7,944 nucleotides of DNA from Spirosomataceae bacterium (GCA_025455795.1 JALOLW010000215.1:1-7944), one strand, 5' to 3'. Numbered from the stretch's first letter, positions 1 through 6,148 are shown. The notes: generated by a model from the sequence alone, not told the origin. A program made the numbers and translations.

Positions 1-47
1 GTTGAGAAAAACGTATAACGATTTGCTATAGACCTGTGTATGTCTAA

Positions 48-80
48 AAAAACTCAGTGCCAGTTGCGACTGAGCTTTTT
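48..80 (+). terminator. Intrinsic terminator of an upstream gene
   Basis: A perfect 6-bp stem, CTCAGT (53-58) with ACTGAG (69-74), has a 10-nt loop, an A-run on its left and a run of five T after it (76-80). This is the standard shape of a Rho-independent terminator. No coding sequence is recognisable in positions 1-47, so it probably ends a gene lying left of the window. It also insulates the hicAB promoter downstream. Confidence 0.6.
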
Positions 81-125
81 GTTGCCCTAAAAAAGTTGCA
101 AAAATGTTGCTCAAAAATTTACAAT

Positions 126-148
126 AAGTAACTTTTTTGTTACTTTTG
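126..148 (+). promoter_or_regulatory. hicAB promoter -7 box with overlapping inverted repeat (candidate operator)
   Basis: TACTTTTG at 141-148 matches the Bacteroidota -7 consensus TAnnTTTG exactly. No TTG lies at the usual 19-21 bp upstream, so the -33 element is weak or missing. Overlapping the box is a perfect inverted repeat, AAGTAAC (126-132) and GTTACTT (139-145), separated by six T. A dyad placed over the core promoter is where an autorepressing antitoxin such as HicB would be expected to bind; that role is inference. Transcription would start near 155, leaving about 7 nt before the ATG at 162 but about 22 nt before the ATG at 177, which favours the latter as the hicA start. Confidence 0.55.
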
Positions 149-176
149 TAGCGAACAAAAAATGCTCTTTGATGTC

Positions 177-359
177 ATGAAAGTAATAGAACTACTCAGG
201 ATTCTTCGGGAAGATGGGTGGACAGAGAAAACTCAAAAAGGAAGTCACCTTCAACTGGTACACTCTACCAAGAGTGGAAAAGTAACCGTACCAGTACATG
301 GAGGTGATATCCCGAAAGGAACACTCAACGCCATCCTCAAACAAGCAGGGTTGAAATAG
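177..359 (+). CDS. hicA: HicA-family type II toxin (mRNA interferase)
   Basis: Small basic protein of 60 residues from the ATG at 177; an in-frame ATG at 162 would add five residues. It fits HicA (YcfA-like, double-stranded-RNA-binding-like fold): an N-terminal helix carrying L-x-x-DGW (residues about 7-15), then the QKGSH segment whose His (H24) aligns with the catalytic residue of HicA toxins, a V-T-V-P strand, and a C-terminal DIPKGTLNAILKQAGL helix typical of the family. HicA enzymes cleave mRNA and arrest growth until neutralised by HicB. I chose the start at 177 because homologs normally begin with a short M-K-x-x-E-L helix and because the predicted transcription start leaves too short a leader for 162. 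hicB follows 61 nt downstream in the usual toxin-first order. Family assignment is strong; activity is inferred from the family. Confidence 0.9.
   Translation: MKVIELLRILREDGWTEKTQKGSHLQLVHSTKSGKVTVPVHGGDIPKGTLNAILKQAGLK
254..295 (+). other. Nested inverted repeats inside hicA
   Basis: ACTGGTA (254-260) pairs perfectly with TACCAGT (289-295), and inside it CACTCT (261-266) pairs perfectly with AGAGTG (271-276) around a 4-nt loop. The two stems abut on the 5' side and are separated by a 12-nt bulge on the 3' side (277-288). In mRNA this would be a two-tier hairpin within the middle of the toxin coding sequence. It could be chance; a role in toxin translation or RNA decay is only a possibility. 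Confidence 0.3.
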
Positions 360-369
360 GCCCTGCTTG
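342..369 (+). promoter_or_regulatory. RNA hairpin spanning the hicA stop codon
   Basis: CAAGCAGGG (342-350) and CCCTGCTTG (361-369) form a perfect 9-bp inverted repeat with a 10-nt loop that contains the hicA stop codon (357-359); two G-U pairs could lengthen the stem to 11. No T-run follows, so it is not a typical terminator. A hairpin between toxin and antitoxin genes could affect mRNA processing, stability or the toxin-to-antitoxin expression ratio. The structure is seen directly; the function is inference. Confidence 0.5.
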
Positions 370-420
370 CCGATGAATGAGAGATAGACTGTTTAAATAT
401 TTGAGCAAAGAAAGAATAAG

Positions 421-840
421 ATGGAAAGTATCAAAAAACCAAATCACAAAGCAACTGCGATAAGATTAATCGTAGAGAAAGGAGAAGACGGACAATATTG
501 GGGGAGATGCAATATTGACGACGACCTTCTTGTAGAAAGTGCTGCAAATCAAGAGGAGCTTGAAGCCAAAATGCAGCAATTAGCTTACGAGTTTTATGGA
601 GTAAATCCCGAAACAATCGTATGGGAGGTAGAATATGATCTCCAAACATTCTTTGAGAGTTTTGACTATCTAAAAATCTCCAAAATTGCTGAACTGGCTG
701 ACATCAACAGTAGCTTGGTACGGCAATACGCCTCTGGAATAAAATATCCATCGGCAAAGCAAGTCAAAAAACTCGAAGGCGCGATACGTCAGCTTGGGCA
801 ACGCTTGACGGAAGTAACACTTGCCCACGAGTCAGTCTAA
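421..840 (+). CDS. hicB: HicB-family antitoxin with C-terminal HTH
   Basis: Protein of 139 residues, partner of the upstream HicA. Residues about 10-60 look like the HicB partial RNase-H-like domain: a first strand (A-I-R-L-I-V-E), a turn with G-Q-Y-W-G-R-C, then an acidic segment and a helix rich in Glu and Gln. Residues about 84-127 form an XRE-like helix-turn-helix: LKISKIAELADIN, then SLVRQYASG as the likely recognition helix, then K-x-P-S-A-K-Q-V-K-K-L. HicB proteins neutralise HicA by direct binding and usually repress their own promoter through the C-terminal DNA-binding domain; the dyad at 126-145 is the obvious candidate site. The 61-nt gap from hicA is wider than usual for such pairs and holds a hairpin plus a weak -7-like box (AATATTTG, 396-403) that might give hicB extra transcription. 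A terminator follows directly. Confidence 0.85.
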   Translation: MESIKKPNHKATAIRLIVEKGEDGQYWGRCNIDDDLLVESAANQEELEAKMQQLAYEFYGVNPETIVWEVEYDLQTFFESFDYLKISKIAELADINSSLVRQYASGIKYPSAKQVKKLEGAIRQLGQRLTEVTLAHESV

Positions 841-858
841 ATGTCTATTAATTTTATG

Positions 859-893
859 AAAAAAGCCCCAATCGGTAAGGCTGGGGCTTTTTT
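859..893. terminator. Bidirectional intrinsic terminator
   Basis: A 12-bp perfect stem, AAAAAAGCCCCA (859-870) with TGGGGCTTTTTT (882-893), has an 11-nt loop and a further T-run to 901. Because the stem carries A-runs and T-runs on both sides, it can terminate hicAB transcription from the left and fucosidase transcription from the right; it lies between the two converging units. Confidence 0.85.
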
Positions 894-942
894 GTTTTTT
901 TAGTGATAAGACTACTTCAAAACGCAACACTACTGTCTTCTT

Positions 943-1101
943 CTAATAAACCCCCACTTCGCCCAACGCCACACCTACGGGCGACTGCGTGATGCGAATG
1001 CGAAGGCGGGTGGTGTTGCTTTCGGGCAGGGTCGCTATGCGCAATGCCCCAATGCTCGTGCCTTTGTGGATGGTTTTCCATTGGTTATCTTGCCAAACGA
1101 T
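943..1101 (-). pseudogene. Severed C-terminus of the GH29 fucosidase (frameshifted remnant)
   Basis: In the minus strand, one frame away from the fucosidase ORF, 52 codons run from 1101 to a TAG at 943-945. The translation begins I-V-W-Q-D-N-Q-W-K and continues with G-T-S-I-G-A-L-R-I and then R-L-R-I-R-I-T-Q-S, ending G-E-V-G-V-Y. This is the usual closing part of the discoidin-like (F5/8 type C) domain at the end of GH29 enzymes. The preceding ORF carries only the beginning of that domain (through P-E-L-I-I-D), so the middle, probably about 30 residues by comparison with the family, is gone and the frame is shifted. It is not expected to be translated as part of the enzyme. There is no start codon of its own that suggests an independent gene. 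Confidence 0.75.
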
Positions 1102-2305
1102 CAATTATCAATTCGGGAGTAGTCACGGCATCGTCGGTGGCCCAGTAGCTGTAACGGTCGCCGTCAGTAAGGTGCTGTGTACCAAACTGTTTAATGGCTT
1201 TTGCTCGCACATTGGAAGCGGTGATTTTGGCCGTTTTGGCTAAGTTATTGGCGAAAGTTTTTCCGACCATCTCCCCAAAAGTTTTGAGGGCGGCTACGTC
1301 GGCTTCGTGCAAGCGTCCGCGCGTGTCGGGGGCGAGGCCCAAGTCCAAGCAGGCTCCGCGCCCAACGCTTTTGAGGTACAAATCAAACAGCGTTTCGGGG
1401 CTTTTGGGGGCTTCATTGGGGTGAAAAAACCAACCTTTTCGCAGCGGGACATCACACTCGGCGGGAAGCCAATAAAGGCCGTTGCGCGTGCCTGTGGGAG
1501 CGTTGTAGTCGTCTGAATAGCCTGGCGAACCTACCGTTTTGCCGTCGGGACTGCGCGGTGTGTAAGTAGCCCAGGAAGTTTCGGCGGCAAAGCCTTTTTC
1601 GTTGCCCACCCAACGCACATCCCAGCCCACATCACTGAAAATATTGGCCGTAGGTTGGAGTTTTCGGGTGAGGTTTGTCCAAGTCGAATCCCAGCCGTAG
1701 TAGGTCAAACGGTCTATTTTGCGCTCCTCGCGCGTGCCGCCGTAGTAGCCGTCGCCGCCGTTGGCTCCATCGTGCCACGACATAAACAACGCGCCGTAGC
1801 GGGTATAAAGCTCTTTCAATTGATTTCGATAGACCTGCACGTATTCGGGTTTGCCATAAAGCGGATGGTTGCGGTCCCAGGGCGAGCAATAGACCCCAAA
1901 TTTCATCTCCTGCCGACGACACGCCTCGGCGAATTCGCCCACCATGTCGCCTTTTCCGTTGCGAAACGGGCTTTTGGCGATATTGTAGTCGGTGGTTTGG
2001 GTAGGCCAAAGGCAAAAACCGTCGTGGTGCTTGGCCACCAAAACGATGCCCCGCAAGCCGCCCGCTTTGGCCGCACCTACGATTTGATTGGCATCAAAAT
2101 CGGTCGGATTGAACTTCGACGGTTCGGCGTCGCCGTAGCCCCATTCTTTGTTTTCAAACGTGGTGGGCGTGAAGTGTATCAAGCCGTACATGTCCATCTC
2201 GTGCCAGCGAAGCTGCCGCTCTGAGGGTAGTACGCCGTAAGGCGCGGGTGGGGTCTGTGCCGCTGCGATTTGCAGCGTGAGGAAAAATAGGATTAGTTTT
2301 TTCAT
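1085..2305 (-). CDS. Secreted alpha-L-fucosidase, GH29, truncated at the C-terminus
   Basis: Protein of 406 residues that would release terminal L-fucose from glycans in the periplasm or outside the cell. A signal peptide is evident (K-K, hydrophobic core, cleavage probably after A16 in AAA-Q). The GH29 catalytic barrel spans roughly residues 25-345: W-H-E-M-D-M-Y-G-L-I-H-F near the start, K-H-H-D-G-F-C-L-W (92-100), S-P-W-D-R-N-H, and W-H-D-G-A-N-G in which D179 is the likely nucleophile; E283 in P-A-E-C-D is a plausible acid/base, as in the GH29-B type. Residues 354-402 start a discoidin-like domain (N-L-A-K-T-A-K-I-T-A-S-N, then L-T-D-G-D-R-Y-S-Y-W) that is cut off: the last four residues (RLAR) are out-of-frame. 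The barrel is whole, so activity may survive; alternatively the gene is decaying. It is transcribed divergently from the response-regulator gene. Confidence 0.85.
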   Translation of the reverse strand: MKKLILFFLTLQIAAAQTPPAPYGVLPSERQLRWHEMDMYGLIHFTPTTFENKEWGYGDAEPSKFNPTDFDANQIVGAAKAGGLRGIVLVAKHHDGFCLWPTQTTDYNIAKSPFRNGKGDMVGEFAEACRRQEMKFGVYCSPWDRNHPLYGKPEYVQVYRNQLKELYTRYGALFMSWHDGANGGDGYYGGTREERKIDRLTYYGWDSTWTNLTRKLQPTANIFSDVGWDVRWVGNEKGFAAETSWATYTPRSPDGKTVGSPGYSDDYNAPTGTRNGLYWLPAECDVPLRKGWFFHPNEAPKSPETLFDLYLKSVGRGACLDLGLAPDTRGRLHEADVAALKTFGEMVGKTFANNLAKTAKITASNVRAKAIKQFGTQHLTDGDRYSYWATDDAVTTPELIIDRLAR

Positions 2306-2317
2306 GTTCGTAAATTA

Positions 2318-2325
2318 CAAATTTA
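2318..2325 (-). promoter_or_regulatory. Candidate -7 box for the fucosidase gene
   Basis: Read on the minus strand, TAAATTTG matches TAnnTTTG exactly and lies 13-20 nt before the fucosidase ATG. No TTG is present at the right distance for a -33 element, and the leader would be only about 5-8 nt, so this is a tentative call. Confidence 0.35.
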
Positions 2326-2343
2326 TTCAAACACTGCACTAAA

Positions 2344-2458
2344 TTTACTCCTAAAATCAAATAGTTCCCGTAAGACTCGTGGCACGACTGAGACTAACTC
2401 GCTGTTAATCAAACTATAAACCTCAGTCGTACCACGAGTTTACTCCTAAAATCCAATA
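2344..2458. repeat. Small intergenic repeat element: direct repeats flanking an inverted repeat
   Basis: Two 20-bp direct copies with one mismatch (2344-2363 and 2439-2458, beginning TTTACTCCTAAAATC) bracket an inverted repeat whose 18-bp arms (2375-2392, beginning ACTCGTGGCACG, and 2422-2439) match at 17 of 18 positions around a 29-nt spacer. The segment lies wholly in the spacer between divergent genes and contains no ORF. Its shape resembles a small non-autonomous mobile element or a REP/MITE-like palindrome, although the 20-bp direct repeats are long for a target duplication. As RNA it would form a long hairpin in either direction. Whether copies exist elsewhere in the genome cannot be told from this window. 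Confidence 0.6.
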
Positions 2459-2468
2459 CGAAGGTACG

Positions 2469-3239
2469 ATGAGAGTATTAATCATTGAAGACGAGCCGTT
2501 GGTGGCCAAAAACCTGGAAAAATTGGTGCGTTTGCTTCGCCCTCAAGCCCAGATTGAGGGGCCTTTGGGGAGCGTCGAAGAAACCCTGCTATGGCTTGAG
2601 CAGCAACCTACCCCCGACCTGATTTTGGCGGATATTCAACTGGCCGATGGTGTGAGTTTTGATATTTTTCAAAGTGTCAATCCGCTTTGCCCAATCGTTT
2701 TTACCACTGCTTACGACGACTACGCCATTCGTGCTTTCAAGCTCAATAGCATTGATTATTTGCTCAAACCCGTTGATAAAGAGGAACTTCAACGGGCTTT
2801 TGAGAAGTTTGACCGTTGGCAAAACAACAGCGCAACGACGTTTCAGACAGCCCAACTTCAACAACTCCTCTCTGACCTAAGCCACCAAACCACCAAACGC
2901 TACAAAACCCGCTTTACGGCGCATTATCAGCGGGCGGTGGTGGCAGTCCCCGATACCCGCGTGGCATACTTCACCCGCGACGAGGTGATATGGCTCGTCA
3001 CGACTGATAATCAACGCCTTATTACGGATTTTCATTCATTGGATGAAGTGGAAGAATTGCTCGACCCTGCCGTTTTTTTTAGGGTTAATCGCACTTACTT
3101 GGTGCGAAAAGAGGTACTCGAAGGATACCGAAGTCATCATACGGGACGCATTGAACTGGTGCTTTCGGTCGCTACGAAAGAAGACCTAACCATCAGCAAA
3201 GAGCGCGCCGCGTCGTTTCGGGCTTGGTTTGAAGAATAA
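2469..3239 (+). CDS. LytTR-family two-component response regulator
   Basis: Protein of 256 residues. The N-terminal receiver domain (about 1-120) has all key residues: acidic pair E7/D8, phospho-acceptor D55 in L-A-D-I-Q-L, T79/T80 in V-F-T-T-A-Y, and K100 in L-L-K-P. A linker (about 120-145) leads to a LytTR DNA-binding domain (about 145-256) with the characteristic H-S-L-D-E-V-E-E-L-L-D and F-F-R-V-N-R-T-Y-L-V stretches. This is the LytR/AlgR type that usually pairs with a LytS/YehU-like histidine kinase; no kinase gene is adjacent here, so it is an orphan within the window. It is divergent from the fucosidase gene across a repeat-bearing spacer; regulation of that gene or of the downstream transporter is possible but unsupported. 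No clear TAnnTTTG box is visible upstream. Confidence 0.92.
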   Translation: MRVLIIEDEPLVAKNLEKLVRLLRPQAQIEGPLGSVEETLLWLEQQPTPDLILADIQLADGVSFDIFQSVNPLCPIVFTTAYDDYAIRAFKLNSIDYLLKPVDKEELQRAFEKFDRWQNNSATTFQTAQLQQLLSDLSHQTTKRYKTRFTAHYQRAVVAVPDTRVAYFTRDEVIWLVTTDNQRLITDFHSLDEVEELLDPAVFFRVNRTYLVRKEVLEGYRSHHTGRIELVLSVATKEDLTISKERAASFRAWFEE

Positions 3240-3347
3240 TCTTGCAGCGCAAACGAGTGTGTTTTGGCTTACTGCCAACAAACTTTTTAAGCAGTGACGC
3301 TGTTAGGTTTTGTAAGGCCATGTATTTTACTCCTATTGTAATCCCCA

Positions 3348-4565
3348 ATGACTCAAAAAGAACGACTTCTCCTGTTTGTATTGGCTTGCCTCAATTTTAC
3401 CCACATCATGGATTTTATGATTATGATGCCGTTGGGTCCGCAGCTTATCCGCTATTTTGGCATCACGCCGCAGCAATTTGCCCTTCTGGTATCGTCGTAC
3501 AGTTTTAGCGCGGGCGTATCTGGATTTTTGGTGGCGTTTATCGCCGACCGTTTCCCGCGCAAACACATCATGCTCATCGCCTACACGGGTTTTGTGGTAG
3601 GCACGCTGGCCTGTGCGCTCGCGCCCACCTACGAGCTACTCATGGCGGCACGGGTGTTTGCGGGGCTTTTTGGGGGGGTATTGGGGTCGCAGGTGATGTC
3701 TATTGTGGGCGACACCTTTGAGTATGAGCGACGCGCCAAGGCGATGGGCGTCGTGATGACGGCTTTCTCGGTGGCATCGGTCGTGGGTGTGCCGTTGGGG
3801 CTTTATTTGGCCTCGGTGTGGAGTTGGCACGCGCCTTTTTGGTTTGTGGGTATTTTGGGCGTTGGGGTGGTTGGCCTCATTTGGCGGTTTGTGCCGCGCT
3901 TAGACAGCCACCTCAAAAACTACAACGCCACCACGCACAAACCGTTTGAGGTGATTACGCACATCCTCCAAAATCCCAATCAGTTACGCGCTTTGTGGCT
4001 CACCATGACCATCATGTTGGGGCATTTTAGCATTATTCCGTTCATCTCGCCTTTTCTTACCGCCAACGCTGGTTTTAGTGAAAAAGACTTGTACCTGATT
4101 TATTTGGTAGGTGGCGCACTGACACTTTTTACGGCCCCACAAGTAGGAAAACTCGCCGACAAAAAAGGCAAATACCCCGTTTTTGTGGTATTTGCCTTGC
4201 TTTCGATGCTTCCTATGTGGCTCATTACCAACATGAACACCAACTCGCTGCCGATTGTATTGGGAACGGCGGGTATCTTCTTTATTTTCTCCAACGGCCG
4301 CTTGATTCCTACGCAAGCCATGACCTCGTCGGTGGTATTGCCGCAGCAACGGGGCGGTTTTATGGCCATCAATTCGTCTTTGCAGCTCTTGGTGCAGTCG
4401 TTAGCGGTGTATTTGGCGGGTTTGGTGATTCAAAAAACACCCAACGGCCAACTCCTCCACTACGATTGGGTGGGCTACGCGGCCATGTTGTTTATCTTTT
4501 TGAGCATTTTTATTGCCCGTACCGTCAAACCCGTGGATGCCAAGCAGCCCGTTAGCGTCCCATGA
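3348..4565 (+). CDS. MFS transporter (12 TM, drug:H+ antiporter-like)
   Basis: Protein of 405 residues, very hydrophobic, about 12 membrane segments in two halves joined by a cytoplasmic loop near residues 183-210. Motif A of the major facilitator superfamily is recognisable after TM2 (F-I-A-D-R-F-P-R-K, about 64-72), and its second-half echo is G-K-L-A-D-K-K-G-K (267-275). A G-V-P-L-G-L-Y segment in TM5 (147-153) resembles motif C of drug:proton antiporters. It should be an inner-membrane secondary transporter of the DHA1/AraJ-like kind, probably an efflux pump; the substrate cannot be deduced. A 108-bp spacer without an obvious promoter separates it from the response regulator, so cotranscription is possible. 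Its 3' end overlaps the convergent gene by 14 bp. An upstream ATG at 3320 is out of frame, so 3348 is the best start. Confidence 0.88.
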   Translation: MTQKERLLLFVLACLNFTHIMDFMIMMPLGPQLIRYFGITPQQFALLVSSYSFSAGVSGFLVAFIADRFPRKHIMLIAYTGFVVGTLACALAPTYELLMAARVFAGLFGGVLGSQVMSIVGDTFEYERRAKAMGVVMTAFSVASVVGVPLGLYLASVWSWHAPFWFVGILGVGVVGLIWRFVPRLDSHLKNYNATTHKPFEVITHILQNPNQLRALWLTMTIMLGHFSIIPFISPFLTANAGFSEKDLYLIYLVGGALTLFTAPQVGKLADKKGKYPVFVVFALLSMLPMWLITNMNTNSLPIVLGTAGIFFIFSNGRLIPTQAMTSSVVLPQQRGGFMAINSSLQLLVQSLAVYLAGLVIQKTPNGQLLHYDWVGYAAMLFIFLSIFIARTVKPVDAKQPVSVP

Positions 4566-6054
4566 TGTCCTTGATTTCGCGCTGAAGGGTGGCGTTGTCG
4601 GGAAACTCCTGCGGAATCCAGCGACGCACGATTTTGCCTTTGGCATCTATCAACACAAAAGGGTACTTCATGGTCGGGATGTAAGTATTTTTGAGTTGTT
4701 TGGCTTCTTCTTCCGACGCCCACAGGTGTACAACACCCTCGCGCTTTTCGGCCAACGGTTGCCAGCTTTCAAAGGTCGTGGCAGGTGTGACATTGAGATA
4801 GACAAATGTCATTCGGCCTCGGTATTTTTCTTCCAAAGGCTTCATAATCAACTCGTGCTGCTTCAAATTGAAACAAAACGCAATGCACACGGGCTTCCCT
4901 TCCAGGCTACTGAGTGAAACCTCTTTGCCGTCGTTGTCTTTGAGCAAAAACGCGGGTGCCGACTGACCTACGTACATCCCCTCTTTGGCCGCGATGATGT
5001 TGTTGAAGTAAGCAATCAACTCCTTGTTTTGGGGATAGGTTTTTTCATAATTCCCCAACAGATTTTTGGCACCTGCCATGTTCTCCTGAAACGTAGCGGC
5101 ATAATTGACCCAGTGCGTGAGCATATACTCGCGCTGTTTTGCATGTTCGTTAAGTTGCTGTTCGCTGAGTTGATAGGCATATTCTACGGCCTCTTTGCCG
5201 AGTACAAAACCTTTGGAAGAATCTACTGGAAAACGCTGAACAGCAGGATATTGGAGAAAATTTCGCAACTCGTTTCGATAGGCAGCACTTAGCAGTGCGG
5301 CGTCGGGCAAAACTTTGAAATTTTGGAGCGTGATGTCTTCAATGGTACGGCGGTCATTGCCACGAAGCCGTACTCCTTGCCCTTTGCGGAGGTTTTTGTC
5401 CACTACTGCCAACTCCATCATCTTGGCTTCGTTGTGGGTGGTAGCTTCGATGTAAGTGGCAAAAGCATCGCTCACCCCGCTCCTCACGGCTTGCAGACGC
5501 GCCAAACGGGCGGCTTTGAGGCTGTCAATCTTGGGCAAAACGCTCGAATTGTCCACGCGCATGGGACGGTAGCCAAAGAGCGGCAAGTATTCGTAGTGGT
5601 TTTCTTTGATACAGTCACGCATGAGTTCTTGGGCGGCCACATTGTCGCCCTCAAAGGCCAGCGATTTGTCAAGATTGACGGTGATGGTGAGCTTGTCACC
5701 AGGGCTTACAAACAGAAGACGATTGGGGCTACCTGCACTTTGGCCCATCGTGGGGCCCGCATCCGTAAAATTGAGATGCACCAACTGCGGCTCGCTTAAT
5801 GCCAACTCGGCGATGGCCCAAGCTTTGGTGCTGTCGTCAAATACGCCAAAATTTTGGTATTCTACGTCGGTCAAACCAATCGCTGGCGAGTCATAATAGC
5901 GGAGTTTTTCGGCCACGAGTGAAATAGCATAACCGCTTTTTTTAGGCATTTTGAGCGTGATACGGGCGTTTTGGGCATTGAGCGATACACTCAAAATCAT
6001 CATCAAAGCCCAGCCCGCCCAAGCGACGACTTTTTTTGTTTGTAAAAATTGCAT
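4552..6054 (-). CDS. Secreted thioredoxin-fold protein lacking CXXC (TlpA/AhpC-TSA-like)
   Basis: Protein of 500 residues with a signal peptide (cleavage probably after A27 in S-L-N-A-Q), so periplasmic or surface-exposed. The N-terminal 340 residues are not recognisable as a named domain; they look mixed beta then helical, with charged helices rich in K, E and R. Residues about 362-500 form a thioredoxin-like domain: V-G-Q-S-A-P-A-F-L-L-K-D, G-K-E-V-S-L-S-S-L-E-G-K, then the strand where redox enzymes carry W-C-x-x-C. Here the strand reads I-A-F-C-F-N-L-K-Q-H, with no CXXC. P465 (M-K-Y-P-F) fits the cis-proline position. Bacteroidota encode many large TlpA-like proteins of this layout. The missing cysteines argue against ordinary disulfide-reductase activity; a binding or structural role is possible. 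A weak box (AACGTTTG, minus strand, 6100-6093) is its only visible promoter candidate. Confidence 0.72.
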   Translation of the reverse strand: MQFLQTKKVVAWAGWALMMILSVSLNAQNARITLKMPKKSGYAISLVAEKLRYYDSPAIGLTDVEYQNFGVFDDSTKAWAIAELALSEPQLVHLNFTDAGPTMGQSAGSPNRLLFVSPGDKLTITVNLDKSLAFEGDNVAAQELMRDCIKENHYEYLPLFGYRPMRVDNSSVLPKIDSLKAARLARLQAVRSGVSDAFATYIEATTHNEAKMMELAVVDKNLRKGQGVRLRGNDRRTIEDITLQNFKVLPDAALLSAAYRNELRNFLQYPAVQRFPVDSSKGFVLGKEAVEYAYQLSEQQLNEHAKQREYMLTHWVNYAATFQENMAGAKNLLGNYEKTYPQNKELIAYFNNIIAAKEGMYVGQSAPAFLLKDNDGKEVSLSSLEGKPVCIAFCFNLKQHELIMKPLEEKYRGRMTFVYLNVTPATTFESWQPLAEKREGVVHLWASEEEAKQLKNTYIPTMKYPFVLIDAKGKIVRRWIPQEFPDNATLQREIKDIMGR

Positions 6055-6148
6055 CAGTATTTTGACATTGTTTTTTTGAGAACGAAAAAAAACAAACGTT
6101 ATTCCCCTAAGTAGTTACGTATTTGGTAAAAAATAACAGATAGGGCAT

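Noticed and set aside
162..176. Upstream ATG for hicA
   Set aside because: It would leave only about 7 nt of leader from the predicted transcription start and adds residues not seen at the start of typical HicA proteins.
989..1243. 84-codon plus-strand open frame over the fucosidase break
   Set aside because: Antisense to both fucosidase pieces; the minus-strand reading explains the sequence in full.
1655..2224. 189-codon plus-strand open frame
   Set aside because: It lies fully antisense to the catalytic domain of the GH29 gene, whose motifs are clear; the long frame is a by-product of GC-rich codon use.
2344..2458. CRISPR array
   Set aside because: Only two copies of the direct repeat, and the material between them is itself an inverted repeat, not a spacer series.
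3264..3290. Possible terminator after the response-regulator gene
   Set aside because: TTGGC/GCCAA (3264-3268 and 3274-3278) is only 5 bp and the T-run begins several bases later, too weak to call.
4513..4917. 134-codon plus-strand open frame
   Set aside because: Overlaps the end of the MFS gene and is antisense to the thioredoxin-fold domain; no family resemblance.
5323..5799. 158-codon plus-strand open frame
   Set aside because: Antisense to the thioredoxin-fold gene, low-complexity composition, no promoter box.
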